From contig JAPORQ010000022.1 of the NCBI GenBank assembly GCA_026710155.1, positions 1 to 64,000 of the forward strand: DNA of 64,000 nt. The letters are read 5' to 3'. This document shows, piece by piece, positions 23,792 through 32,710 of this stretch (its first letter is position 1; each line of letters begins with the position of its first letter). A program made the position numbers and the translations under genes. This stretch comes from Paracoccaceae bacterium. Its GTDB lineage: Bacteria > Pseudomonadota > Alphaproteobacteria > Rhodobacterales > Rhodobacteraceae. The notes under the pieces are model-generated. The model saw only the letters and a program-made list of their open reading frames with translations. It ran no database searches and was not told where the DNA came from.

Positions 23792-25015
23792 ATGCATTTT
23801 GAACCGACGAAAAAAGTGACCCAGTTGAAAGAACGGCTGAACACCTTCATGGAAAAGCATGTCATTCCTGCTGATGTGGAGTTTCAAAAAATCGCCGAAA
23901 CTGGCGCCTACCCAATTGAATTAATCAATGGATTAAAAGTGTTGGCCAGAAAGGATGGGCTTTGGAATCTTTTTCTGCCGGGTCTCAAGAGCAACGAACC
24001 CGGAACGAGATTAAGCAATGTGGAATATGCCCCTCTTGCCGAAATCGTGGGTCGTTACCCATGGGCGTCGGAAGTTTTCAATTGCAGCGCTCCGGATACG
24101 GGCAATATGGAACTGCTGCATTTGTTCGCAACACCTGATCAGGAAAAAATCTGGTTAAAACCCTTGTTGGAAGGATCCATAAGATCCGCAGTATCAATTA
24201 CTGAACCTGATGTGGCTTCATCCGACCCAACGAATTTGCAAACAACCATAGTGCGTGATGGGGACCATTTCGTCATCAATGGGAAAAAATGGTTCACGAC
24301 GGGCGCGCTTCACCCCAATTTTAAATTCACCATGGTTCTGGGTGTTTCAGATCAGAATGAAGATTCCCCACGCCACCAGCGGCATAGTTTCGTGATTGTT
24401 CCAGCCGAAACAGAGGGCTTTAGGATCATCAGGAATTTACCGATCATGAACCATTTGGCATTGGAAGGTCACTGTGAATTGGAGTTTAATGATGTCAAGG
24501 TACCCATTACCCATCTGGTTGGGGAGGAAGGCAAGGGTTTCGCTCTTGCCCAGGCACGTTTGGGACCAGGAAGGGTTCACCATTGCATGAGGACCATCGG
24601 ACAGTGTGAACGGGCCTTGGAGTTGATGTGTCAACGAGTGCTGGACCGTCAGGCCTTCGGCAGGAACTTGTCAGAATTCTCGAACATCCAAGACTGGATT
24701 GCGGAGAGCAGAATGGAAATTGATCAGGCCCGTCTGTTGAATCTTTATACCAGTTGGCTGATGGATACACAGGGAAACAAGGCCGCCAGAATATTGATTT
24801 CGGAAATAAAGGTCGTTGCAACCAGATTGCAAACCAAAATATTGGACCGGGCAATTCAGGTTTGGGGAGCGGCAGGGTTAACCAATGACACACCATTGTC
24901 ATATCTGTGGTCATGGGGTCGTGCACTTCGGTTCATAGATGGTCCGGATGAAGTTCATCTACGCTCGATCGCCAGGGCTGAACTCAAAAAATACAATACC
25001 AAAAAAGTACAATGA
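23792..25015 (+). CDS. acyl-CoA dehydrogenase, ACAD10/11 type
   Basis: A 407-residue flavoprotein of the acyl-CoA dehydrogenase superfamily. ITEPDVASSDPTNLQ, INGKKWFTTGA, LGPGRVHHCMRTIG, WIAESRMEIDQARLL and DGPDEVHLRSIAR follow the wording of ACAD10/11 rather than the classical beta-oxidation enzymes. In that group the enzyme acts on 4-phosphohydroxyacyl-CoA made by the kinase, moving the oxygen from C4 to C3 (known for ACAD10/11 and LvaC). The gene lies between the kinase and the CoA-transferase in one operon. Substrate chain is not known. Confidence 0.88.
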   Translation: MHFEPTKKVTQLKERLNTFMEKHVIPADVEFQKIAETGAYPIELINGLKVLARKDGLWNLFLPGLKSNEPGTRLSNVEYAPLAEIVGRYPWASEVFNCSAPDTGNMELLHLFATPDQEKIWLKPLLEGSIRSAVSITEPDVASSDPTNLQTTIVRDGDHFVINGKKWFTTGALHPNFKFTMVLGVSDQNEDSPRHQRHSFVIVPAETEGFRIIRNLPIMNHLALEGHCELEFNDVKVPITHLVGEEGKGFALAQARLGPGRVHHCMRTIGQCERALELMCQRVLDRQAFGRNLSEFSNIQDWIAESRMEIDQARLLNLYTSWLMDTQGNKAARILISEIKVVATRLQTKILDRAIQVWGAAGLTNDTPLSYLWSWGRALRFIDGPDEVHLRSIARAELKKYNTKKVQ

Positions 25016-25036
25016 TCCAGTGATCATAGTGCAGGA

Positions 25037-26224
25037 ATGAACGTGACCGACCAACAACAATTCAAACCCCTTGAAGGTATCAGGGTGGTCGAATTCTCCC
25101 ACATGATATTTGGACCCTGTTGTGGTTTGTTTCTTGGATTGCTTGGTGCAGAAGTCATCAAGGTTGAGCCCCCGGGAGGTGATAAGACCAGAGACTTGAC
25201 CGGCATGGGAACTTCCTTTTTTCCAACATTCAACCGAGGGAAAAAGTCAATAACCATTGACATGAAAACGGCAGAAGGTGTCCTGGCCATTGATAAATTG
25301 CTTGCCTCCTCGGATATACTCATAGAGAATTTTCGTGATCAATCCCTTCCTAAAATGGGCTTGGAACCGGAACGCCTGAAGGCAAAATACCCTGGATTGA
25401 TTACCGTTTCCTGCAAGGGTTTTCTCGAAGGCCCTTATAAAAACAGGTCGGCCCTGGACGAGGTTGTTCAAATGATGACCGGATTGGCTTACATGACTGG
25501 CCCGCCGGGAAATCCACTGCGAATCGGCTCCTCGGCAAATGACATCATGGGTGGGTTGTTCGGCGCCTATTCAGCTGTTGCTGCCCTCAAGGAAAGGGAA
25601 CAAACTGGTGAAGGGAGAAATATCAGAATCGGATTGTTCGAAAACAGCCTTCTACTGGTTGCCCAACATATGGTCCAGTTTGAAATGCTTGGAGTGGAAC
25701 CGGAACCCATGCCCAACCGCGCTTTTTCATGGCCGGTATATGACATATTCCCAACGGCGGATGGGCGGGAAATATTTGTCGGAGCAGTTACTGACGGACA
25801 GTGGGAAGTTCTGTGCAGGATACTGGAAAAGGATGATCTGTTGAATGATGAACGTCTACAGACAAGGATGGACCAGATAAATGCCAGATATTGGACCAAG
25901 CCGATTTTTACCAAGGCCATCAAATCGTTTGAATTTGACTGGTTGAGTTCGGAGTTTCAGAAGGCGGGTATTCCCTATGCTCCAGTCGCCAGACCGGCTG
26001 AGATGTATGATGATCCCCAGGCCCAGTCATCGGGTGGATTGCCGATATCAACATTTAAGGATGGGAAACAGATAAGGATTCCCGGGATGCCCATCGAAAT
26101 TGACAACAACCGGGTTGGCAAGGATTTTGATATTCCAGGTGTCGGTCAAGACAACAATACCATTTTGACTGATTTGGGATTTGACAAGAACTTTATACAC
26201 AAGGCTACAGGTCAAAAGGTGTGA
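25037..26224 (+). CDS. class III CoA-transferase (CaiB/BaiF family)
   Basis: A 395-residue family III CoA-transferase: GIRVVEFSHMIFGPCCGLFL at the start, AEVIKVEPPGGDKTRD, FNRGKKSITIDM and NFRDQSLPKMGL. The catalytic aspartate is in KNRSALDEVVQMMTG. These enzymes move CoA between carboxylic acids through an aspartyl-CoA thioester. In this operon it most likely activates the acid that the kinase and dehydrogenase then process. It has GCAGGA before ATG 25037 and ends 4 bases before the lyase gene. Confidence 0.9.
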   Translation: MNVTDQQQFKPLEGIRVVEFSHMIFGPCCGLFLGLLGAEVIKVEPPGGDKTRDLTGMGTSFFPTFNRGKKSITIDMKTAEGVLAIDKLLASSDILIENFRDQSLPKMGLEPERLKAKYPGLITVSCKGFLEGPYKNRSALDEVVQMMTGLAYMTGPPGNPLRIGSSANDIMGGLFGAYSAVAALKEREQTGEGRNIRIGLFENSLLLVAQHMVQFEMLGVEPEPMPNRAFSWPVYDIFPTADGREIFVGAVTDGQWEVLCRILEKDDLLNDERLQTRMDQINARYWTKPIFTKAIKSFEFDWLSSEFQKAGIPYAPVARPAEMYDDPQAQSSGGLPISTFKDGKQIRIPGMPIEIDNNRVGKDFDIPGVGQDNNTILTDLGFDKNFIHKATGQKV

Positions 26225-26228
26225 AATT

Positions 26229-27173
26229 ATGCTTGAAGATAACATGTACCCAACCGACAGGATAAGTTTACGGGAATTATCCTTGCGTGATGGTCTGCAG
26301 ATGACCAAAACCTATCCCTCCACTGATGACAAGATCAAACTAATCCAAATGATGTATGAGGCTGGAGTTACTCATTTTGAGGTTGGTTCTTTTTTACCTG
26401 CCAAAACGTTCCCACAATTTACGGATATAAGAACCTTGATTGCTTTGGTGGCAGATTTGCCTAATGCCTATTCAACTGCCCTTACGCTCAATGAAAGAGC
26501 CATGGATGATGCCCTCGAAACTCCCTTGGATGAGATGGTAATTTCACTTTCTGCAACGGAGGAACATTGTCAGGCAAATATCAACCGATCAAGGGAATCT
26601 GCAATCGGTCTGATAAGGACTGCCGTTGAAAAAAGAAAGGCAAGCTCATGTAATCCGATAATAGCCTGTGCCATTTCCGTTTCCTTTGGTTGCTCGATAT
26701 CTGGTGATGTTGACCCTGATGATGTTCTGGACCTTGCCATTAAATGTGCTGAAGCTGGTGCCGATCAAATTGCCATAGCCGACACAGTCGGTTTTGCCGG
26801 ACCAAAACAAGTCCATGAACTATCCAAAAGGGTTGTTTCCCATCTTGGTGACCTTCCCATTGTCGTGCATTTGCATGACAACAGGGGGATGGGAATGGCA
26901 AACGCCTATGCAGCTCTTGATGCAGGTGTCAGGGTGTTGGACGGTACCTTGGGCGGCTTGGGTGGCTGTCCATTCGCACCAGGTGCAACCGGCAACGTTT
27001 CCTTTGAGGATATGGTCTATCTTTGTGAACGCACTGGTTTTCCTACCGGCATTGATCTTGAGAAACTTATCGAGGCAAGAAACTTTTTACCCACAATCCT
27101 ACCCGGGGAGCAACTTTTTGGTGCTATTTCCAAGGCAGGAACACCATCCCAAATAATCTGGCAAACTACCTGA
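26229..27173 (+). CDS. hydroxymethylglutaryl-CoA lyase-like enzyme
   Basis: TIM-barrel of the HMG-CoA lyase/aconitase-like DRE family: ISLRELSLRDGLQ (the RDG motif holding the metal-site aspartate), GVTHFEVGSFLP, the IADTVGFAGPKQV strand, VHLHDNRGMGMANA (metal-binding histidines) and the active-site loop LGGLGGCPFAPGATGN with its cysteine. Cleaves 3-hydroxy-3-methyl-type acyl-CoA to an acetyl-CoA and a ketone or keto acid. ATG 26229 is chosen because it starts after the CaiB stop; an ATG at 26244 is also possible. The 314 residues are complete. It ends the acyl-CoA operon. Confidence 0.85.
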   Translation: MLEDNMYPTDRISLRELSLRDGLQMTKTYPSTDDKIKLIQMMYEAGVTHFEVGSFLPAKTFPQFTDIRTLIALVADLPNAYSTALTLNERAMDDALETPLDEMVISLSATEEHCQANINRSRESAIGLIRTAVEKRKASSCNPIIACAISVSFGCSISGDVDPDDVLDLAIKCAEAGADQIAIADTVGFAGPKQVHELSKRVVSHLGDLPIVVHLHDNRGMGMANAYAALDAGVRVLDGTLGGLGGCPFAPGATGNVSFEDMVYLCERTGFPTGIDLEKLIEARNFLPTILPGEQLFGAISKAGTPSQIIWQTT

Positions 27174-27382
27174 AGGGGTTTCAAAGAACTAAAATCTTTG
27201 GAGACTTAGCAAGATACACCCAAAAGGGCAATTTCAAAGTTGTGGTATTTTACATTATATCATTATCGGAAACTGGGAAAAACGGCTGGTTGTCTTTTCC
27301 TTTGCCTCGGTTCACCATAAAAAATGCCCGATGGGAAAATTATTGACTTTTAATTTGCAAAAACATACACTATTTCCACTTT

Positions 27383-27416
27383 TGGAACGTTCCATTTACA
27401 ATTGGAAGGTTCCAAT
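27383..27416. promoter_or_regulatory. two LacI-type operators upstream of the sugar ABC operon
   Basis: TGGAACGTTCCA (27383-27394) is a perfect palindrome, and ATTGGAAGGTTCCAAT (27401-27416) is a second one with a 2-base centre. The centres are 20 bases apart, about two helical turns, so two dimers could sit on the same face. A TATAAT follows at 27422-27427 and GGAGG at 27437. The same motif lies before the gene at 36660 and, with one mismatch, at 31751. The likely reader is the LacI protein encoded at 35502. The gap 27174-27382 shows nothing else firm. Confidence 0.75.
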
Positions 27417-27446
27417 CCGATTATAATTGTCCAGTGGAGGATTGAC

Positions 27447-28697
27447 ATGAAAGGACTAATTAAATCAGCATTAAACGGAATGGCCGTACTTGCTTTCTCA
27501 GGTGGAATGGCCGTTTCCCAAGAAGTTGAAGTATTGCATTGGTGGACTTCAGGTGGTGAAGCCAGTGCATTGAATGTTTTGAAACAGGATTTGGAAGCCA
27601 AGGGTATCGGTTGGCTTGATATGCCGGTTGCCGGCGGCGGTGGCGAACAGGCCATGACCGTATTGCGTGCAAGGGTTACAGCCGGTGATGCACCTACCGC
27701 GGTACAAGCGCTGGGTTTTGACATTTTGGATTGGGGTGCTCAGGGTGCTTTGGCAAATCTGAATGATGTTGCCGCTGCCGAAGGCTGGGATGATGTTATA
27801 CCTGAAGCCCTACAATATTTTGCCAAATATGATGGCCAATGGATTTCTGCCCCCGTGAATGTCCATTCCACCAATTGGGTTTGGGCCAACAAGGCTGTAT
27901 TGGATGCCAACGGTATAGCGATTCCCGAAACCTGGGAAGAATTCATGGCTGCAATCGAAACGCTGAGTGCTGCTGGAGTTACCCCTGTCGCCCAAGGTGG
28001 AAAGCCCTGGCAGGAAGCAACCGTGTTTGATGCTGTTGCCATGTCAGCTGGTGGTCCAGCCTTTTACAAGGCTGCTTTCATTGATCTGGATGAAGAGGCA
28101 CTCGGATCCGATACCATGAAGGAAGCCTTTGATCGAATGGCCTTCATTCGCGCCCATGTCGATGATAATTTCTCCGGTCGGTCATGGAACTTGGCCACGG
28201 CAATGGTCATAAATGGTGAAGCCGGTTTCCAAATGATGGGCGACTGGGCCAAGGGTGAATTCCTCAACGCAGGCAAGGTGCCAGGTGAAGATTTTCTTTG
28301 TTTCCGCTTTCCAGGAACACAAAATCAGGTTACCTTCAATGCTGACCAGTTCATGATGTTTGATCAGGGCGGCGTTGTTTCACCGGAACAGGCTGCCCTT
28401 GCTTCGGCGATACTGTCGCCCAGTTTCCAATCTGCCTTCAATGTGGTCAAGGGATCCGTGCCTGCACGAACTGATGTATCTGATGAAGCCTTTGATGCCT
28501 GTGGCAAGCAGGGAATGGCTGATCTTGCAAGTGCTTCAGCCTCCGGCAACCTCTTTGGTTCGATGGCTCATGGTCATGCCAACCAGGCGGCCGTGAGAAA
28601 TGCCATGTATGATGTTATTACTGCCCACTTTAACGGGGAATACGATAGTGCCACAGCTGTAGAAGAACTCGTTGATGCAGTTTCCATTGCCAAATAA
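27447..28697 (+). CDS. ABC sugar transporter binding protein, glucose/mannose type
   Basis: Periplasmic binding protein, 416 residues, with a signal peptide ([21 protein letters not shown]). It starts [20 protein letters not shown] and contains [37 protein letters not shown] and [16 protein letters not shown], as in the GtsA/GlcE group of glucose/mannose binding proteins. The start is ATG 27447 behind GGAGG; an upstream start would read through the operators. It is followed by a hairpin and the permease genes. Its control by the LacI regulator at 35502 is inferred from the two operators upstream. Confidence 0.92.
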   Translation: MKGLIKSALNGMAVLAFSGGMAVSQEVEVLHWWTSGGEASALNVLKQDLEAKGIGWLDMPVAGGGGEQAMTVLRARVTAGDAPTAVQALGFDILDWGAQGALANLNDVAAAEGWDDVIPEALQYFAKYDGQWISAPVNVHSTNWVWANKAVLDANGIAIPETWEEFMAAIETLSAAGVTPVAQGGKPWQEATVFDAVAMSAGGPAFYKAAFIDLDEEALGSDTMKEAFDRMAFIRAHVDDNFSGRSWNLATAMVINGEAGFQMMGDWAKGEFLNAGKVPGEDFLCFRFPGTQNQVTFNADQFMMFDQGGVVSPEQAALASAILSPSFQSAFNVVKGSVPARTDVSDEAFDACGKQGMADLASASASGNLFGSMAHGHANQAAVRNAMYDVITAHFNGEYDSATAVEELVDAVSIAK

Positions 28698-28715
28698 GGC
28701 AAAATAAAATAATTG

Positions 28716-28749
28716 CACATGGCGTTCACAATTATTGAAGCGCCATGTG
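28716..28749 (+). terminator. hairpin between binding-protein and permease genes
   Basis: CACATGGCG (28716-28724) pairs with CGCCATGTG (28741-28749); inside the loop TTCA and TGAA add four pairs past one bulged G. It begins 19 bases after the binding-protein stop. A U-rich tail is missing, so mRNA protection or partial attenuation is more likely than full termination. Confidence 0.7.
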
Positions 28750-28776
28750 TCTTGAACACCTTTTCAATTAAAAGCG

Positions 28777-29697
28777 ATGACTATAGCACAATCCGGAATG
28801 GATTCTAGAACACGATTGCAAGGCTGGTTGCCTAAGCTTGTGCTATCACCATCCGTTGCGATGGTCTTTGTGTTTGTTTACGGCTTTATCCTGTTTACCG
28901 TTTATGTTTCTTTCACTGACAGCAGGATATTGCCCTTTGTGGGAAAATCCGGAGAGCCTGCCTTCGATTTGATAGGACTGTCAAATTACCAAAAGCTGTT
29001 TAAATTGTCGCATTGGGAAATAGCCCTGACCAACATGGGCGTTTTTGCTGGCCTGTATATAATAATCTGTACCGTCATAGGGTTGTTTCTGGCCATCCTG
29101 CTTGATCAAAAAATCCGTGGTGAAGGTGTGTTGAGACCTCTTTACCTTTACCCCATGGCATTGAGTTTCATTGTAACCGGCACAGCATGGAAGTGGTTTC
29201 TGGATCCGGGAATCGGTGTTGAGAGCATAATTCATACCTGGGGTTGGGAATCTTTCAGTTTTGATTGGATCAAAAACCGTGATTTTGCCATTTACACCAT
29301 TGTAATGGCTGCGGTCTGGCAAACCTCTGGTTTCGTAATGGCGATGTTTCTTGCCGGTCTTCGTGGAATTGACAACGAAATGTTGAAAGCCGCGCAGATT
29401 GACGGGGCTTCAAATTGGAATTTGTACAGACGGATAATCATACCGCAATTGCGACCGGCGTTTCTTTCCGCCTTCGTCATTCTGGCACACTTGGCCATCA
29501 AGACCTTTGACCTTGTAATCGCCATGACAAGTGGTGGTCCCGGACGAGCAACGGAACTTCCTGCAACCTTTATGTATTCCTACACCTTTGGTCGTAATCA
29601 AATGGGAATTGGTTCCTCTTCCGCCGTGATCATGCTCATGACTATTGCCGCCATCATGGTACCCTACCTTTATTCGGAACTGAGGGAAAGGAAATAA
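28777..29697 (+). CDS. ABC sugar transporter permease, MalF/GtsB type
   Basis: A 306-residue inner-membrane permease with six helices, beginning LVLSPSVAMVFVFVYGFILFTVYVS. The EAA loop is NEMLKAAQIDGASNWNLYRRIIIPQ. The central ALSFIVTGTAWKWFLDPGIG is characteristic of the glucose-type (GtsB) subgroup. ATG 28777 follows the hairpin; the gene ends overlapping the next permease start by one base (TAATG). The first 25 residues are hydrophilic and cytoplasmic. Confidence 0.92.
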   Translation: MTIAQSGMDSRTRLQGWLPKLVLSPSVAMVFVFVYGFILFTVYVSFTDSRILPFVGKSGEPAFDLIGLSNYQKLFKLSHWEIALTNMGVFAGLYIIICTVIGLFLAILLDQKIRGEGVLRPLYLYPMALSFIVTGTAWKWFLDPGIGVESIIHTWGWESFSFDWIKNRDFAIYTIVMAAVWQTSGFVMAMFLAGLRGIDNEMLKAAQIDGASNWNLYRRIIIPQLRPAFLSAFVILAHLAIKTFDLVIAMTSGGPGRATELPATFMYSYTFGRNQMGIGSSSAVIMLMTIAAIMVPYLYSELRERK

Positions 29698-30578
29698 TGG
29701 CTATCTCCTCTCAGGATACGGCAATTCGAACGGGACGAATTACCCGGACCTTTATCTACCTTGTCTTGATGCTTTTCGCACTGTTCTACATGCTGCCCTT
29801 GTATGTGATGGTCGTAAACTCCCTGAAACCCCTATCGGAAATTACCGGAGGTGGAATGATGGCCTTGCCTCAGGTCTGGACAATCGAGCCTTGGCTAAAG
29901 GCTTGGTCAACGGCACAGGTTGGTGTTCAGGCAACGGGCCTGAAGCCCTATTTCCTCAATTCGATTTTGATGGTCGTTCCAGCGGTTGCTATCTCGACAA
30001 TGCTCGGTGCCCTCAATGGCTATGTACTTACAAAATGGAGGTTCAAGGGTGATACACTGCTTTTTGGATTCATGCTATTTGCCTGTTTCATCCCTTTCCA
30101 GATCGTCCTGATTCCCATGGCCATGGTTCTTGGAAAGTTGGGAATTTCCGGAACCACTGCCGGGCTTGTGCTGGTTCACGTGGTGTACGGAATTGGTTTT
30201 ACGACTCTTTATTTTCGCAACTATTATACCGTTTTTCCAACGGAACTTGTTCGTGCTGCACAGATTGATGGAGCTGGTTTTTTTCAGATATTCTGGCGAA
30301 TCCTGCTACCCTCTTCCGGACCGATAGCTGTTGTTTCGGTTATCTGGCAATTTACCAATATCTGGAATGATTTCATTTTCGGTGCCTCATTTGCGTCAGG
30401 AAATGGTGCGCCCATGACAGTGGCCTTGAATAACCTTGTGCAATCATCAACCGGGGTAAAGGAATTCAATATCCATTTTGCAGGGGCCATTCTGGCCGCT
30501 TTTCCAACTCTTCTCGTTTACATCGTCGCAGGCCGGTATTTTGTTCGAGGCCTGATGGCGGGTTCAGTCAAAGGATAA
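29697..30578 (+). CDS. ABC sugar transporter permease, MalG/GtsC type
   Basis: A 293-residue permease with six helices. It starts with a cytoplasmic tail, then FIYLVLMLFALFYMLPLYVM and VNSLKPLSEI. The EAA loop is VRAAQIDGAGFFQIFWRILLP and the end is the usual RGLMAGSVKG. The subgroup again matches the glucose/mannose importer. Start and preceding stop overlap (TAATG), so the two permeases are coupled. Confidence 0.92.
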   Translation: MAISSQDTAIRTGRITRTFIYLVLMLFALFYMLPLYVMVVNSLKPLSEITGGGMMALPQVWTIEPWLKAWSTAQVGVQATGLKPYFLNSILMVVPAVAISTMLGALNGYVLTKWRFKGDTLLFGFMLFACFIPFQIVLIPMAMVLGKLGISGTTAGLVLVHVVYGIGFTTLYFRNYYTVFPTELVRAAQIDGAGFFQIFWRILLPSSGPIAVVSVIWQFTNIWNDFIFGASFASGNGAPMTVALNNLVQSSTGVKEFNIHFAGAILAAFPTLLVYIVAGRYFVRGLMAGSVKG

Positions 30579-30582
30579 GTAA

Positions 30583-31698
30583 ATGGGCTTTCTTGATATA
30601 GACAATGCCACCAAATCATTTGGCAAGGTGGAAGTACTTCACAATGTTGATATATCCGTCCAGGAAGGCGAATTTTTGGTACTGGTTGGACCCTCGGGTT
30701 GTGGCAAGTCCACTTTATTGAACGTGATCGCAGGGCTTGAGGAAGTAACGAGTGGTGAAATAAGAATCAAGGGGGAAGTGATGAATCATGTCCACCCCTC
30801 CAAGCGAAACATAGCAATGGTTTTTCAATCCTATGCCCTTTACCCGAACATGACGGTTGGCCAGAATATTACCTTCGGCCTTGAAATGCATGGGATGCCC
30901 AAGTCAGAACGTGAAAAGGCCATGTACAAGGTTGCCAGGTTGCTTCAGATCGAAAACCTTTTGGCTCGAAAGCCCGGACAACTGTCTGGTGGCCAACGTC
31001 AGCGTGTTGCCATGGGACGGGCGCTGGTCCGTGAACCGGATGTCTTTCTGTTTGATGAACCACTTTCCAATCTCGATGCCAAGCTCCGTGTTGACATGCG
31101 TACGGAAATCAAGAAGCTGCATCAGAATCTGGGGACAACCATCGTCTATGTGACACATGATCAAATAGAAGCAATGACCCTGTCAACCAGGATAGCCGTG
31201 ATGCATAATGGCCATATCCAGCAACTTGGAACTCCCAATGAGATATACAATTCTCCTTCCAATCTGTTTGTGGCCAACTTCATGGGTTCCCCATCAATGA
31301 ATCTGCTACCTGTAAGAATCAATGTGGAAGGCAATGATGTTAGAGCCGAAACCACCAATGGCAAAAGTGAGACTGTAAACCTTGCTTTCCATAATCCCTC
31401 GGCATCCCTTAGGGAATTCAATGGAAAAAATGTTACCCTGGGCATAAGGCCTGAGGGTCTTACTGATCTTGAAGGTGCCGATCAAAGGTCAAAACATGTC
31501 GAAACCATAAACAATACCGTTGATGTCATCGAACCTGCCGGCTCCGATACCTTCGTAACGACCACCTTGGGAAATACCGAGTGTATCGGAAGAATGCGCG
31601 CCGATACCAGTCTGAAACCAGGTTCGGAAACAAGTTTTGCAATAAACATGGAAAAGGCTGTCGTTTTTGATCCCGAGACCGAAATGCGGATTGCCTGA
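30583..31698 (+). CDS. ABC sugar transporter ATP-binding protein (MalK/UgpC type)
   Basis: A 371-residue ATPase: Walker A GPSGCGKSTLL, Q-loop FQSYALYPNMT, signature LSGGQRQRVAMG, Walker B VFLFDEPLSNLD, switch YVTHDQIEAM, and a C-terminal TOBE-type regulatory domain (GIRPEGLTDLEG). The gene follows the permeases after 4 bases and completes the importer. Because such ATPases are often shared, it may also serve other permeases. Compare the paralogue at 14111, which belongs to the hydrolase-linked importer. Confidence 0.93.
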   Translation: MGFLDIDNATKSFGKVEVLHNVDISVQEGEFLVLVGPSGCGKSTLLNVIAGLEEVTSGEIRIKGEVMNHVHPSKRNIAMVFQSYALYPNMTVGQNITFGLEMHGMPKSEREKAMYKVARLLQIENLLARKPGQLSGGQRQRVAMGRALVREPDVFLFDEPLSNLDAKLRVDMRTEIKKLHQNLGTTIVYVTHDQIEAMTLSTRIAVMHNGHIQQLGTPNEIYNSPSNLFVANFMGSPSMNLLPVRINVEGNDVRAETTNGKSETVNLAFHNPSASLREFNGKNVTLGIRPEGLTDLEGADQRSKHVETINNTVDVIEPAGSDTFVTTTLGNTECIGRMRADTSLKPGSETSFAINMEKAVVFDPETEMRIA

Positions 31699-31749
31699 TG
31701 CAAGCAAATGAATTACTACACTCACCTTCAATATGTTCTGGGGAAATGA

Positions 31750-31829
31750 TTGGAACGTTTCATGCAAATTCAGCATCCTGAAATTTTCCATTGTTTCCCG
31801 ACTCTTGCTTCATGCACACCTGACAGGTG
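31750..31829. promoter_or_regulatory. operator-like sites upstream of the SDR gene
   Basis: TTGGAACGTTTCA at 31750-31762 matches the LacI-type operators upstream of 27447 and 36660 with one mismatch in the palindrome. A second palindrome of another sequence, CACCTG-A-CAGGTG, lies at 31817-31829 and could bind a different regulator. The 243-base gap 31699-31941 has no credible gene. Together they suggest an internal promoter for the genes from 31942 on. Confidence 0.5.
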
Positions 31830-31941
31830 AATGCGGGATTTCGGTGTACCCAATGAGATACTTGAATCACCAGATTATGGAAGCCTCCAAGTTTCCATGG
31901 TACCTTCAGTGGAATGGAATTTATAAGTCAAGGTTATTTTC

Positions 31942-32700
31942 ATGAACAAAGTTGCTCTGATTACAGGTGGACAACGTGGAATAGGTTTGGGTATTGCCCG
32001 TGCACTTGGAAAGGCCAATTATGAATTGGTTTTGACAGGATCAAGCAAGGAAGATACCGAAGCGGTTCATTCGGCACTGCACGAACTTGGACCGACAGCG
32101 AGATATTACCGGCATGATATAAGGGACATGGAAAAGATTCCTTCCCTTTTGGAAAAGATTGAAACCGATTTGGGTCCAATTACTTCACTGGTATCGAATG
32201 CAGGTGTTGCTGCTCGAATCAGGGGAGATTTACTCAATATAACACCTGAAGATTTTGATTATGTCATGGACATCAATCTGCGAGGGGCCTTTTTTCTTGC
32301 CCAGAAGATAGCCCAGGGAATGCTGGAAAGTCCTTCCACCCATTATCGTTCAATCGTTTTCATCACTTCCGTCAGTTCCTGTTTGGTTTCCATAAATCGA
32401 GCCGAATACTGTATATCCAAAGCAGGTGCCTCGATGATGTCCAAATTGTTTGCAGCACGATTGGCAGGGGAAAACATAGGTGTATTCGAGATTCAACCCG
32501 GCATCATCGAAACCGACATGACCTCAGGGATCAAGGACAGATATACCACCCTGATAGGTAGCGGCCTGGTTCCTGCCAAGCGATGGGGCAGTCCTGGAGA
32601 CATTGGTTCTGTTGTCTTGTCTCTGGTTGAGGGACAGATGGCATTTGCCAGTGGAGCAACCATACCGGTTGATGGCGGTTTGAGTATCCATCGTCTCTGA
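31942..32700 (+). CDS. short-chain dehydrogenase/reductase
   Basis: A 252-residue SDR of the classical kind: TGGQRGIGLGIARALGKA cofactor loop, VSNAGVA, active-site serine in FITSVSSCLVSI and the catalytic pair in EYCISKAGASM. The SVxIxRAEYCxSKAG wording is common among SDRs in sugar and sugar-acid clusters annotated as 3-ketoacyl-ACP reductase homologues. It ends 10 bases before the GMC gene, and both have probable LacI control through the site at 31750. An oxidation or reduction step on the imported sugar is the likely role. Confidence 0.87.
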   Translation: MNKVALITGGQRGIGLGIARALGKANYELVLTGSSKEDTEAVHSALHELGPTARYYRHDIRDMEKIPSLLEKIETDLGPITSLVSNAGVAARIRGDLLNITPEDFDYVMDINLRGAFFLAQKIAQGMLESPSTHYRSIVFITSVSSCLVSINRAEYCISKAGASMMSKLFAARLAGENIGVFEIQPGIIETDMTSGIKDRYTTLIGSGLVPAKRWGSPGDIGSVVLSLVEGQMAFASGATIPVDGGLSIHRL

Positions 32701-32710
32701 ATGGTTTGTC

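Noticed and set aside
31733-31945. A 70-residue plus-strand frame between the ABC ATPase and SDR genes
   Set aside because: Overlaps operator-like palindromes, has no ribosome site and unnatural composition.
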